A stretch of DNA of 64,000 nucleotides from Hyposmocoma kahamanoa (taxonomy: Eukaryota > Arthropoda > Insecta > Lepidoptera > Cosmopterigidae): assembly GCF_003589595.1 (NCBI RefSeq), contig NW_020653855.1, forward strand, positions 4,297,274 to 4,361,273, written 5' to 3'. Made by a program: the position numbers and the translations under genes. This document shows, piece after piece, positions 18,690 to 30,804 of this stretch (position 1 is its first letter; each line of letters begins with the position of its first letter). Under the pieces are notes generated by a model, which saw nothing but the letters and a program-made list of their open reading frames with translations, did not search any database and had not been told where the DNA came from.

Positions 18690-21586
18690 GTGGCTCACTC
18701 TTCTTCACTGGAAATGGAAAGTTGTTATAGAGCTCAGAGTAATTTTGAAAAACCATTTTCCATTCTAAATCAGAACATAAGAAGCATTAAAAGAAATTTT
18801 GACAATCTATCAACTTTTCTAATTGGAAGTAGAGTCGACTGGGATATTATAATCCTTACTGAATGCTGGCTCCTACAGTCTCCTATTCTGCCTACACTGG
18901 AGGGATATAAAACTTTCGCTACTATCTCTAACAAAAATCAGAATGAAGGAGTGGTGGTTTATTTCAGGGAGCACCTTACAGTGACAATAACTGAACCTAC
19001 CTTTCAAGATGCAAACTGTTTACTTATAATCATAAACCAGCAAATAGCATTACTTGCATTGTATCGTTCGCCCTCAAAGTATAATGTCGATGATTTTATC
19101 TCTTCTCTTGATATTGCACTTGCGCTGTGCTCATCTTACAAAACGATAGTGCTCACTGGCGATATTAATATCGATATTGCTGAATCAACCTCCGATACGC
19201 GGTCTCATACGTACTTAAATCTTGTTGCATCGCATGGACTACTGCCGGCACATACAATTCCTACACGTTTAACCTCCTGTATCGATCATATTTGCCTAAA
19301 AACCACTCTGACTGCTCATTCTTATGTGGTAAACTCTTCGGTGACTGACCGTGATGCTAGTATCCTCTTTCTGGAACTATTCCTTCCTATCACACCTAGT
19401 AATAAGATAATTAATAAAACAGATTTCGATGGACTTAATAAATATCTTACGACCGTAGATTTTAGCAGTATCGAGACCTGTACTGATAGTAATGTTGCTA
19501 CAGAACTCTTAATTAATATACTGCAAACTGCTATAAAATCTAACACTAAAATTATAGTCGTGTCTAACAGGAGCAGAATTAAGAAACCCTGGATTACTAA
19601 AGGTTTGCTCAGGTGCATGAAGCACCGCGATAAACTACATATGAAACAAAGGAAAAACCCTAATGATGAAGTTTTAAAAAGGATATACAAAATGTACCGA
19701 AATTTTTGCAATGCTCTTCTAAGAAAACTAAAGAGGGAGTACGAGAGGAGTGAGTTGAGGAAGGTCAAGGGAAATTCAAAGCTACTATGGGACACAATCA
19801 GAACCATTACTGGCACTAAAAGAATTGATGACCCACCAATTCATTTGATATCTACAACAAGCAATCCGCGTTCTGCTGTAAAATCAGTCAATTCTTATTT
19901 TGCAAATGTGGGCAGCTCCCTGGCTCGTAAAATACTGAATAAGCGGATTACTCCACCACAGGATCCCCCTCTTGGCCTTTCTCCCCACTCATTCGGTCTT
20001 CATCCCACGACGAACCAGGAAATCGAGACTATAATTATAAATCTTAAGACTGACAGCGCGGTGGGAATTGATGATATATCGACAAAACTTTTGAAATCAT
20101 TTAGTGGCATTCTGACTCCATCAATCACCCATATCTGCAATCTCGCTTTCACCACAGGGAATTTCCCGCAACCTCTTAAAAGATCTCGCATACGTCCCAT
20201 ATTTAAGGCCGGGGATCGGAACTGTGTCGAAAACTATAGACCGATTTCTATCTTACCTGCGCTGTCTAAGATATTGGAACGCCTTCTCAATAACAGATTA
20301 ACCAAATATCTAGAGAAGCATAATCTACTGTCCCCTCACCAATTTGGATTTCGTTCAAACAGGTCAACGGATGACGCTGTACATGAACTGACACAATACA
20401 TAGTAACCAATTTGAACGAGAATAACAAGGTATTAGTAATTTTTCTGGACCTAGCAAAAGCGTTTGACACAGTTTCGATTCCCCACCTGCTGAATAAACT
20501 TGAATACTTGGGAATCAGAAATCTCCAGTTAGAACTTTTTGCCAGCTATTTGCAGAATAGGTCCCAGTCTGTGCGCATCGGGGACTGGGCTAGTGGTGAT
20601 GAACCCGTGAATTTTGGGGTCCCGCAGGGCAGTATCCTCGGCCCCACGTTGTTTCTAACATACATAAATGACCTGTGTAACGTGTCTCTTCATAACGGTA
20701 AAATAATTACTTTTGCGGATGATACTGCCCTACTCTTTAGTTCTGACATTTGGGAGGGTGCATTCAGCTCGGCGCAAAGGGGTCTTAATACTGTTGTGGA
20801 GTGGTTAAATCGCAATATACTTACACTAAATATCGAGAAAACAAAGTTCTTGATTTTACCATAAGACCTCAGGATCAACCAACCTCTGATTCCCTCAAAT
20901 TAAAGGTGCACTCCTGCAATGACCAACAGCTGAAAGTGGGCGTATGCTCGTGCCCAGACCTCTATAGCACCACTCACATCAAATACTTGGGGATTATTAT
21001 TGACAATCGTCTTGGCTTTCACCACCACATCAATGCACTTTCATCAAAATTAAGAAAACTCATATACATCTTCAAGAACATTAGATATGTTGCGGATACC
21101 AATATCATTAAAATGTTGTATTACGCATTGTGTCAGTCATTGATAGGTTACTGTATCTCCACTTGGGGTGGGGCATCTAAAACTGTACTCCTAAAACTTG
21201 AGAGAGCACAGCGATCCATTATAAAAGTTGCTCTTTCTCAACCTTATTATTTTCCAACCGATAAGCTGTATGGTCTCCTTGGAGTTTTATCCGTGAGACA
21301 ACTTTATGTTCTTCAAACAGTTCTCAAGAAGCATTCCCTCCTTACTTATGACCCTATGTTACTGTCAGATCGCCGCAGAAAGTTTAATGTTTGCCCAAGA
21401 ACTGGCTACAAGAAATCATTCGTCAGACGATTTTTCTGCTATATGGGAGGCATGCTTTATAACGAACTAAACAACCGCCTGTCAATTTACTCTCTTACTA
21501 GGTATCATTGTAAGTCGGAAATCACGAACTTCCTGAAGAGTCTCGACTACGCGTCAACGGAAGCTATGATAGCGTCTCTTCAATGA
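18690..21586 (+). pseudogene. LINE ORF2: APE endonuclease plus reverse transcriptase, one frameshift
   Basis: Nicks target DNA and reverse-transcribes element RNA at the nick. Endonuclease is at residues 23-230: LNQN at 26-29, E58 in ILTECW, TGDIN at 157-161 and IDH at 198-200. The last motif, normally SDH or TDH, reads TDR (219-221), so the catalytic His looks lost. Reverse transcriptase follows: RPIFKAGD, ENYRPISIL at 514-522, HQFGFRSNRST, FLDLAKAFD at 585-593, GVPQGSILGP at 643-652 and FADD at 675-678. A TAA follows residue 724 at 20862-20864. The reading resumes one frame over and runs to TGA at 21584-21586. That second frame shows YLGIIIDNRLGFHHH and LLKLERAQRSIIK, normal for the RT C-terminus. 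The break fits one T missing from the run at 20854-20857. Confidence 0.9.
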
Positions 21587-22147
21587 TCACCCTCCTCATA
21601 CACCATCGTCAAATTTACTCCTTTTTTCCAATTTACTTTACCTAATCTTAATTTCTACCTTACATAGCGCATAATGACTGTCACGCCAGTTGGCATGCGA
21701 TCCCAAGAGCAGGTCTCTAACTACTCGTAGGGCTATGATAGGTGTGGATGTGTCAACATCAAAATCTAATGTTAGGACATTAATTTGGAATGATACCGAT
21801 ACGCACTTTACTACAAGACACATATTCACGAAGGCAAGCACACATATGCACGAACACACACGCACACACGCCTACACACACACACACACACACACAGAGA
21901 GAGACACACACTTATGCGTTCTTATTACTATTCCATTTAACTTTTACAAAGCTTCTCTGAGCTGGAATTAATAAGAGGAATCATTAACCCTAGACTAGAG
22001 GGAGGGAGCCTGGTGATTAGTCATACAGGGATATAACCCTAGTACTGACACCAGACTCTCACAATGTCCTTAACAGTACAAAACTCTGAATTTTAGTCGT
22101 AAGTAAGCCTTGTGAGAGTAATAAATTATCATTCATTCAGTTAAAGA
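21587..22147 (+). other. LINE 3' UTR
   Basis: Non-coding; includes the CA repeat, AATAAA and terminal ATTC repeats. Confidence 0.6.
21840..21908 (+). repeat. CA/GA microsatellite
   Basis: CACGCACACACGCC-type lead-in, then an uninterrupted CA run followed by GAGAGAGAC. It lies in the LINE 3' UTR. Confidence 0.9.
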
Positions 22148-22215
22148 TTTTTGTACTGGATTTTTCGGCATTCTGCGCCGCTAGCGACATCTAGTGAGAG
22201 CTTTTAGAATCTTCT
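22148..22215 (-). repeat. Family C SINE 5' fragment
   Basis: TTCTGCGCCGCTAGCGACATCTAG matches 22520-22545 in the next copy. Confidence 0.5.
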
Positions 22216-22299
22216 TCACCGCAGCCAGCACCTTTACTGGTGCCTTAACGTAAATGTCGCTTTTTGATCAAATGTATTATTGAGATTTATTATGAATTA

Positions 22300-22560
22300 A
22301 CTCCACTAATTTTTATTACCATTATTAGTACAAAGATCGAACACATGGAAAAACTATTTCGACTCGATGGAACTTGAACCCATAACCGTACTGTACGGTA
22401 GTATTGCTCTTACCAACTGAGCTACTGCTCAAGTGAGCGTGAGAGAGCACAACTCGATAGTTGTCGAAATTCTCTTACGTGTTTTTGTTAAGGATCTTTG
22501 TACTAGATCGTTTGGCTTTCTGCGCCGCTAGTGACATCCTGTGAGAGATTTTAGTGGCAG
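22300..22560 (-). repeat. Family C tRNA-like SINE
   Basis: In reverse: CACTAATTTTTATTACCATT (tail), AGTACAAAGATCGAACACAT, GGAACTTGAACCCATAACC (box B), CTTACCAACTGAGCTACTGC (box A), then CTTTCTGCGCCGCTAGTGAC (5' end). Minus-strand head: TAGCTCAGTTGGTAAGAGCA. Confidence 0.8.
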
Positions 22561-22574
22561 TTTCCCAGTTTTCC

Positions 22575-22682
22575 AGATTTTTTTCTAAGTGTTCAATATT
22601 TGTATTAATAATTATAACAAACTAGTGGAGTAATTTCACAAAAAAATAACTGAATATCAATTCAATAAAAATTTAAACATGT
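22575..22682 (+). repeat. Family B tail fragment
   Basis: GTATTAATAATTATAACAAA CTAGTGGAGTAATTTCAC to CAATTCAATAAAAATTTAAA without the tRNA-like part. Confidence 0.7.
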
Positions 22683-22924
22683 TAATCGCTTTAAACTTTT
22701 CTCTCAAAGATACTCTGGGGCCCAGAATGCAAACTGCCCCAACCGCACGTTTCTGCAGGACAAAGATTCTATATCGTCGGCACTACCTAAAGAAAAATGC
22801 CGCCGGATGTTAGATGGAATAAATTTTTCTTTGTGTTTCATCTCTGTATGAATATTATAACAATCTAGTAGAGTATACATGAATATGTATGCTGTGTATA
22901 TATGGTTCTTTTATATAAGTATAC

Positions 22925-23180
22925 TGTGTATACTTGTGAAAGAGTTCATCTAGGTAAGTACTGTCACTATATCTATTTTTGGCGCCAAGCAGTAGTCAGC
23001 ATTACTGTGTTCCAGATTTGAAGGGTAAGGGTACTGGTGAAATTACAGGCACATGGGACTTGTCAACGTACGTCTGAGGCTGACGGGCGCAGTGGTAGTG
23101 CCCCTCAGATCTTTGCGATTTAAAGCTCTGAGTGGCACTGCAACTGTTATGGACAGGCGTGTCGCTTACTATTATAGAAT
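22925..23180 (+). repeat. Family A copy
   Basis: Starts CTTGTGAAAGAGTTCATCTA and runs co-linear through GGTGAAATTACAGGCACATG and CTCAGATCTTTGCGATTTAA to GACAGGCGTGTCGCTTACT. The A-tail is lost. Confidence 0.85.
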
Positions 23181-23571
23181 AAAGTTTATATTGTCACTGT
23201 TTTTGCTGCGCTAACGTGTATAATAAAGTATATTTAAAAACAGCGCAATATACAGTGCATCGAGCTGTATAAACTTTTTGAAATAATGTTACGAGTTCAT
23301 TCCATTCTGCTAGTATTTTTAGACATTTTTGTTTCCAACGAACTTTTTCAACTGTCGGAACAGTCTGTTGAACCAGCTATCTGTTCTCTTGCAGTTTATT
23401 AATAAAATTGGGCATGTATTTAAACGATATTTTTAATTTTTAGCAAAAGCAGCAGACCATTGATTATAACACTTGCAAATGTAATGAGAAGATTTTAAAC
23501 TTTTTCTCCATAAAACCTGCACTTACAATTATTGTACAGAAAGTTTTCGAGGAAACGAGTTTTCTTGATAG

Positions 23572-23613
23572 ACTCGTTACATGTCGACCTTTGGGGCTCG
23601 ACATGTAACGAGT
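23572..23613. repeat. Perfect 16-bp inverted repeat with 10-nt loop
   Basis: ACTCGTTACATGTCGA at 23572-23587 pairs with its exact inverse at 23598-23613. No element context identified. Confidence 0.8.
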
Positions 23614-23733
23614 GTTCGAAAATCAAAGACAATATTATGATGAATTCAATTTTGTACAAAACGAGACATATGTCTACATAAATCCTGCTTTTAACGATCA
23701 TTTTCTTTTCACACTGTAACGACACAATGTTGC

Positions 23734-23905
23734 GATGTGTCTGCCGAAGTTGAAATTGGATGACAGGTCCATTCCAAGAAGCTGGAGATAATCGGTTATC
23801 GGTATGGATAAAAGTTGCAATCAGCTTTGAAACACATATTTTGGAGAATAAACACGCTTGCGTTTTAGTTGTGTTAGATTTGACAAAATTGGCATCACCC
23901 CAATT
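23734..23905 (-). pseudogene. LINE reverse transcriptase C-terminal scrap
   Basis: The minus-strand reading includes KTQACLFS, then later SWNGPVIQF. This resembles the K-TQVCAF block downstream of the RT active site. The same region is seen at 32345-32860 and 45830-46440. Confidence 0.45.
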
Positions 23906-24082
23906 TGAGACTGCCTAACCATGGATTCTCGACAAAACTGGATACTCTATAGACTATTTCGTTCGAGTACAATCAAAGAAGTTATCAAATACATAGCACT
24001 CCCAGTCATGAGCGAAAACGTATTCCTACTGCATAATTAATTTTATATAACATGTAAAATAATTTAAATTATAAATGACATT

Positions 24083-24520
24083 TCGAGTTCTTAGGTTTTC
24101 ACGATTGTTACACATAGGAAATGAAACTATTTTTCCGGATTTCAATCGCGTATATTTGTTTTTTCAAACAAACCTAAGAATCTCAAACAGACATAAGACT
24201 GCAATACTAATTAATATGTTTTAGTTTATTCTAATTTCTATTAATAAAAATTCATTCAATAAAATAGTTTCTAAAACTTAATGTAGCGTAAATTGGAATG
24301 TTTTCTTTGTAAAATTAAAAATAATGTATATAATTAATAACTATTGTAACTATAGTGAAAAAATAGCGGTTTGCATTAATATTGGACATAACTGGTTGAA
24401 GACTGTACCATCTCAGTCAACCGTGACCATGGGACCTGTAAAGGGCCCGAAACGTCAGTTTGTTTGAAAAAACAAATATACGCGATTGAAATCCGTAAAA
24501 TAGTTTCATTTCCTATAAAT
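24083..24520 (+). mobile_element. Penelope-like element with inverted terminal arm
   Basis: 24116-24173 is a near-exact inverse of the 3' terminus at 24459-24515 (GTTTGTTTGAAAAAACAAAT ... TTTCATTTCCTA). Between them lies the 3' region also found at 4580-4800. GGGCCCGAAACGTC is at 24443-24456. An inverted partial copy at the 5' side is a known habit of Penelope-like insertions. Confidence 0.8.
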
Positions 24521-26514
24521 AACATTATAAATAATTTTTCATTACAATGTACAAAATTCGTCGTCTATTATATTTTGGATACAGTTCATAAAAATGGAGC
24601 TTGTACATTTCAAAGCCTTTTAAATTGTCATCTCTATAAATACCTTGAATAAGATATTTTTAACAATAGAGATATTGGGGAGATTTTTTGTAGGCATCAC
24701 ATTATTTACTTCGACATTATACTAAAACGAAAAAATTCCGCGGCGTATTAAAATTAATAAATCAGCCAATGAAGCAATCTTTTTTCTGGTTCTGTCTTGT
24801 CATCTTCAGTACCTTCGACCTACCGTCTTCTTCTTCTATCTACCGTCTTTCAGTGACATTAACAAAGTAGTAAATGGTAGTAATTATAACTTTTTAATAA
24901 AAAAACCGACCTGAAAATCTGCTATTAGCTGTGTTCGTTACCTCGGTCTCCTCAACGATGACCTAATAAAAATCCCCGTAACACGTTCGTCGCCGACTAG
25001 AATTTAAAAAAAAATGTTCAAAATATGACATTGGCTTATATGACTGTTTTTGGTCTCATTTGTACACGTATATAAATTTTTTTGCGATATTTCATTACTA
25101 GGCTCTAGTTTGGTAATATAGTTAGTGACGGGCATTTTAACCCGGCACGGCCTAAACACAATAATTATTACGGTCGCAACGTCGGGCACGTAATGTTCGA
25201 TCGATGTTTACCTAAAACTGACGTACGTCTTTCATTTCAGATTGATATTTCACATTAACCATTTTTTTGCTAGTTTGTAACCTTTAAACCCAATTTTAAA
25301 TTAAAGTAATTTTTTTTTATACGAAATATATAATTTTTTTCCTCTTAGCCTGGAAAACATACTACTTAAAAATACTACTGGAAAATATACTTTGGCATAC
25401 ATACTATGCCAAAAAATCCTAAAAATCAAGTGGCAACAGCAGTTACCAACGCCAGTGGTGAAAATGGCAGATCGATGAGAGGAACTCCTCAACAGACCTT
25501 GAAATCGTTTGGTGAAATACAGCATCTTTTTGCTACGCTGTGACGTGGTACGGGGATTATGAATTCTAAAAGAACAAAGCTTATAGACTGTAAAGGAAAC
25601 GTAATAAAATGGTACATTACAGACTATATAACAATGCCAAAAGGAAGCAGGAAGGGACAATATTTCTTGATAATAAAAATTCAGTAAAGAGCTTTTAGTG
25701 TAATGTGGCGCTGTTTCTGCTGAAGATGTTCAAAGGGCTAAAAGTAGGTCAACAGGGGGACCGATAAATCATTTGCCAGACAATTGATAATCACAAATTC
25801 ATCAAGATGGTAGGACCGTTGTTGGGATTTAAAATGCTGCACAAGAGTATTTTAGAGCTCCTTAAATCCTTTAATTTTTTTTGTCAAAATGGATGCTGAT
25901 GTGATCGACGTTCTTTTTTTATACTTGTCTTGAATAATTCTAAATTGTCGCTTTTTAAAAACCAGATACCGGTAGTCTAATAGACAGGAATAAAGCGGTT
26001 TTTGTGTGAATGGATAATAAGTCAGTACAATAAGAATAGAACGCACTTCTCAAATTGCACGCAGATTGCCCATTTGTCATGTCCATTAGAATATACAACA
26101 AATTTCCAAACGAAATTCAAAACTTGTAAGTAATAATAATAAATTTATATCAGAGTTGAAACAAATTCTAATACCTGATATAGTAATTACAATACTTCCG
26201 TTTATAATCCATTGACGAGAATATGCCGAATCTATAATGAATTAATAACATCAAAATCTGGAAGTCTCATTGATGTTTTTGTCAACAACATCTACCGATT
26301 TCGTAACAATATTTAGAAACACTTAACCTCGTATTCTCATTAGTCAACATTTGTATTTATATTTCCACTAGTTTTTAAGCATTTTTATCCGTATACACAA
26401 GAAACTGTATGCTTACTTTTTAATATTAATGTTTAAAACCGTACATTGTAACATTTATTGGAGAAGCGTTGAATGTGAACTGTTTTATGCATCAAATAAA
26501 TAAATAAATAAGAG
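24521..26514. other. No gene recognised
   Basis: 24895-24990 has a family D-like start (AAAACCGACCTGAAAATC). 25407-25544 holds a 45-codon plus-strand frame beginning MPKNPKNQVATAVTNASGEN with no match I know. 26497-26512 is a short AAAT run. Nothing else supported. Confidence 0.35.
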
Positions 26515-26850
26515 CATAAGCACACGGCGCATTTTATACACGCCAACGACTCGCGTAAACGCGCGTCATCTGCGCGTATACGTGCCGTAAATGCGCGTCA
26601 TCGGCGCGTATACGAGCCGTAGATGCGCATTTTGATAAGAGATAGTTTTGATTTTAGTTTTGTTTGTTAATTTCGGTTAATTTTGGAAGTGAAGCAATTA
26701 CATGAAATTCTATATAAGCTTCTTGCTTGCAACGCGACGTTTGCTCGCGTTTGTATCTATTCACTACTGCGCGTCAGGGGCGCGTATACGCGCAGACTAT
26801 GCGCGTTTACGGCGCGTATAAAATACGGCGTGTGTAAAGGCTCTTAATGC
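26515..26850. mobile_element. CpG-rich TIR element
   Basis: Left CACACGGCGCATTTTATACA and the inverse of the right CACACGCCGTATTTTATACG match. GCGCGTATACG-like units recur inside both arms. The middle is AT-rich and non-coding. About 335 bp, and its GC contrast with the flanks is striking. Confidence 0.6.
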
Positions 26851-27134
26851 TTATACTTAAGTGATAAATATTGAATACTTATATTTTGTACAGGTAATTT
26901 TATGATTTTTACAAATTTAAGAATAGAAATATATCAGAATAGCGTCCTCCTCTCTACTAAAATTGCTGTGCTCAACAGGGTCCACAATTGGTTCCCATAG
27001 CTATAAGTTTTCATCTTTGTATCTTTACTTTGTGGAATGCAATAAAATTACTGATTACCGAGAATGTTTTGCATATTCTAATCGACTGAAGTAGAAAATA
27101 TCTACACTATAACAATCCGAGCAACCTTTTTCCT
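26851..27134. other. No feature recognised
   Basis: AT-rich. Confidence 0.35.
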
Positions 27135-27139
27135 TTCTT

Positions 27140-27322
27140 TTTTTTATTATAGCCCCGCACTAAACCCAGTGTCGCGGGTGCCATGGACACACACATAGAC
27201 AAACACAAACTATACCCAAAAATAATGAAGGCCATACAAATATTTCTCCCGGCCCGGGAATCGAACCTGGGACCTCTGCGTTGGCAGTCCGGCATGATAA
27301 TCGTTCAGCCACGGAGGCAGAT
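27140..27322 (-). repeat. Family S SINE
   Basis: In reverse: GCCCCGCACTAAACCCAGTG, CCATGGACACACACATAGAC, GGGAATCGAACCTGGGACC (box B), CGTTCAGCCACGGAGGCAG (box A). Confidence 0.85.
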
Positions 27323-29594
27323 AATCCGCAAATAGAGGCATTGGTTTTTAAACGATTAACGGCGTTTGTTTGTCTTATTGAAGCTGTGTTAGATATTTTT
27401 ACTAAGAACTATTTAACATCTGATTGAAAAGCATTTAAGTTACTAACACGGTCCAGCACTATTCCCAAAACGTTTGTGCGTTAAAAGGTGCATATGAAGC
27501 ACGATTTCTTTATAAATTTATCTCGACATACATGATTGATGACTCCACTCTACCATACTTAAACACTTAACGGTAATGTGAAGTAGCTGTAAAATATTGT
27601 ACCACTCTTAGCACACCATAGGGTCTCGAATTTAATTCCAGGCAAGACCAATTTAGGAAACAACTTTTCAAAATTGTTGTTAGTGTTTTTGGTCCCCGTG
27701 GTGTTTGTTATTTTTAATTTAGAGACTTGGAAGTTGTTATGAACACCTGGCAAGAAATTTTATTATTGTCACTATATGCTGATTGGAGTATGGTAAATTC
27801 CGAATAGACTAACTGCACCACCAGACTTTGCCAATCAAGTATACCTTGATTCAGTATTTTACAAAAGATAATGCGTCAGTTTGTGTGTGTAAAGGTAAAA
27901 ATAATTGCTCATTTTGTAATCACGTTATAGGAAAATAAATATCTAACCACAAAGAGAAATAAATAATTGTATAAAACAATAACATTAGCATATAACACAA
28001 ATTTGCCCAAACCTGAAATAATAAGATATAACAATGCGAATTTCATTCAGTAACTCATATACGGGGTGTTGTAAACTTCGTTTATTGGCAGAGGTACAGA
28101 GTGTGCTAGTATATCGATTTTGTTTCGGGTGCCCTCGGTAATGTTCGGTTGTTTTCGGTTTCGAGGTCAGGACTGGTTCGTTTAGGACTCCGCTTTAGAC
28201 CCCGTCTTGTTATGGAGTTATGACATTTCAAATAAACGCTTTCCATCGAACATTTAACCTTCTAACTTCTGGCCTTGTTTACATTTGATTTTAACGTTCG
28301 AGTTGTCAATATGAGACATCAGTAACGTCGTATAGATTACATTTACTCTGTTTTTCAAAGTTTTAGTCTTAAGCCTGAGACACTTTTTATTTTGCTTTTC
28401 AAGAGCTTAGTGAATAGGCACCTTTTAAGAAAGCGTGTTCCGTCTTCGATAATGCACAGTCACTTACTATTGTGATGAAATTGTGGACAAATAGTGACGT
28501 GACAAAAAATAAGATTATCAGTAGAGACGAGAAAAAATAATCTAAATTTGTCCTTGTTTAGGTTGAATATCAGATGCTATCTACAATATCTGACTCAGGC
28601 ATTGACCTACCAATAAAGGTCAATGGACTCAGACCCAATTTAGCAGAACGATCTTTTCTGGATTGGTTTGTTTTCTTTGTTAGAGATCCTAATCTCTATC
28701 ATGTTGTCCATAACCTCACCTAATGGAAAGTCAAAATGCAAACAAAGATGACATATGTTCGTCTATAGATATCTGTTTTCTCTTGCCATATTATTCAAGG
28801 GTATATAGACCGTGTTTATTGTGTGATGCTCTTGAAGTTTTAGTAGATTGTTTAAATTGTAGAAATGGCAATAATAGAGCAATCGGCGAAACAGAAACAT
28901 TGCTTTTTAATATCCAAAGGCGTTTGTTATTTTTTTACAAAATGTCATGTAACTATTCTCTCTTAAAATACTTACAGAGGAATATTCAAATAATTAATTT
29001 ATAATTATTTTTTTATGTTACGCTAAATTTAGACAACTGTTTGGAGTTAAAAACATTGACCTAAACAAGAACACTGGGCAATTCTCAATGGGCATTACGT
29101 CATAAAGATGAAAAACGGGCTTGAATGACTACACTTTAGCTGACTCTACTCTATCCACTCCATTTGATTCGAGTTTCCTCTAATTCCATAAAAATTATCA
29201 TTAATGTTTCGTGTCACAATACAAATAAGAGCTATAATAGCTTCTATTTGTGTTTTATAGGGCGAAGTAAACGCCTACAGAAACATTTAGAGAAGTAATT
29301 TGAGCAATCAACAAATGGAAATGTTGCTCCTTAAAATTATAAGGCGCTTTTTGAAATCTATCTGTAAATACACGGATAAAAGGAATTACCATACATTGTT
29401 TGTTGAATGTCGTAACAAGTGACTGAGGATATGTAACATCGCGTTTTCACAGTCAATGGTTTTCACTAATATATTTAGGCAAACAGATTATATAACATTT
29501 TTTCCATTTTCGAAAGGTTGCCTCAAATGAAACGTGTTAGAACACCTAATTTTCAAAATTGTGAAATGCGGTTAATTCTTAATTAATTTCCTGG
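27323..29594. other. Long stretch without recognised features
   Basis: Only short frames (the longest is 93 residues at 28723-29004, MESQNANKDDICSSID..., no motif). None of the named repeat families. Could be intron or intergenic. Confidence 0.4.
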
Positions 29595-29745
29595 TCTGCA
29601 ACGCAAAGGTCCCTGGTTCGATTCCTGGACCAGGAGAAATATTTGTACGGCGCACATTTATTTCCATCGTGAGATTGAATGTAATTTGTGGTTGTCTATT
29701 TGTGTGTCCATGGCACCTGTGACACAGGATTTGCCAAGGATACGC
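29595..29745 (+). repeat. Family S SINE, truncated
   Basis: CCTGGTTCGATTCCTGGACC (box B), GGAGAAATATTTGTACGGCG, GTGTCCATGGCACCTGTGAC. Box A is lost. Confidence 0.75.
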
Positions 29746-29984
29746 TAGCTATGAGTATGTGTATTGCAATAATATACATACATGTATCGCATGTGTATGG
29801 TAAATGTGTAATGTGGCATACAACAGAGTATACGCACATCATGTACCATTCCCTCGGGAATTAGTTTGACTCTGAAACAGGAACGACTGAAAATCAACGT
29901 CTATTTAGCCAGAGATAGACATATTGTTGAGTCTTATCCTTTTCTTCTCTTACGCCACTATGTACACTTGCCTATTAACCTAAA

Positions 29985-30075
29985 ATTACTAAGTCACTTG
30001 TTGTTTTAGAATTAGATTTAAGTGTGTATAGTAACTTAATTTAATGAATAAACGATTTTCTTTCTTTCCTTGTTA
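29985..30075 (+). repeat. LINE-like 3' tail
   Basis: TTTAATGAATAAACGATTTT CTTTCTTTCC: AATAAA followed by a TTTC run, a common lepidopteran LINE ending. Confidence 0.35.
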
Positions 30076-30424
30076 TTATTTATTATAGTTTGACAACAAG
30101 TCAACTTGAAAAACAACTGACTTCAAAGAATTACATTATCATCGTCAAATAATGCAAGCAAGGTACTTGAATATTGAATTTAACTACATTGTTATTGATA
30201 CAAACACCGAACAGGCACAGTTACGCTTTAAGGTTGATTTCAGGAAAAGCAATACTGTCCCAAAGAGACACTGTCTTGGTTTGTGGTGTCACTTTCGAAT
30301 ATCTATAATAGTTGGATCCCGGCTGAATCCGCGTCAAACGGATCAGATTTGTTGGTTTCTTCTTCAATGAAACTCCGTATAACTTAGTAATCTTCCGGTT
30401 TATTGAAATTTATGAAATTGGACT

Positions 30425-30709
30425 GAATACATTTCCATAAAAACTTATTTGAACAACTTATCTTTACGTCCATCTGAATTACAAGCCGAAAAATCAAACA
30501 ACAACACGAATCGGAATATCGAATAAGAATTAAAGTGCATCCACCACTGTTACAAGATTCTTATTATATACCGATACGGCGTCTCCCACACCGTACCGGC
30601 CTTATCAATGTGCCGCGGACGCCGCCCGGCCAATCAGAGCTCCTGAATCATTTACGTAATTCTACACATATTGCTCTGACCGGCCAGTCGCGTACGGCCG
30701 TCCATAACA
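30425..30709 (-). repeat. Solo LTR-like sequence
   Basis: The minus strand begins TGTTATGGACGGCCGTACGC at 30709. CTCTGATTGGCCGGG, GTACGGTGTGGGAGACGCCG and TATATAATAAGAATCTTG follow. TG start, CCAAT-type and TATA boxes in order suggest an LTR promoter. The 3' end is unresolved. Matches 15300-15545. Confidence 0.5.
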
Positions 30710-30804
30710 ATAGTACTTACTCAATGTAAAGATATATTCTAGTACCAGTTAATTTAGGAAGTAGTAAGTTAATTTAAGTTTTTTATAATATAATAGTGAA
30801 GTGT

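Larger units (their letters stand above)
18605..22147 (+). mobile_element. CR1/Jockey-type LINE, nearly intact ORF2
   Basis: About 3.5 kb: ORF2 at 18690-21586, then a 3' UTR with a CA microsatellite and AATAAA near 22120, ending TCATTCATTCAGTT with no poly(A). A CR1-like 3' end usually lacks poly(A). I see no ORF1 upstream, so it is 5'-truncated or ORF1-less here. Family S and C SINEs abut its two sides. Confidence 0.85.

Noticed and set aside
19322..19816. 164-residue minus-strand frame
   Set aside because: It is antisense to the LINE reverse transcriptase region and has no independent support.
21690..21971. 93-residue frame
   Set aside because: It is made by the CA microsatellite in the LINE 3' UTR.
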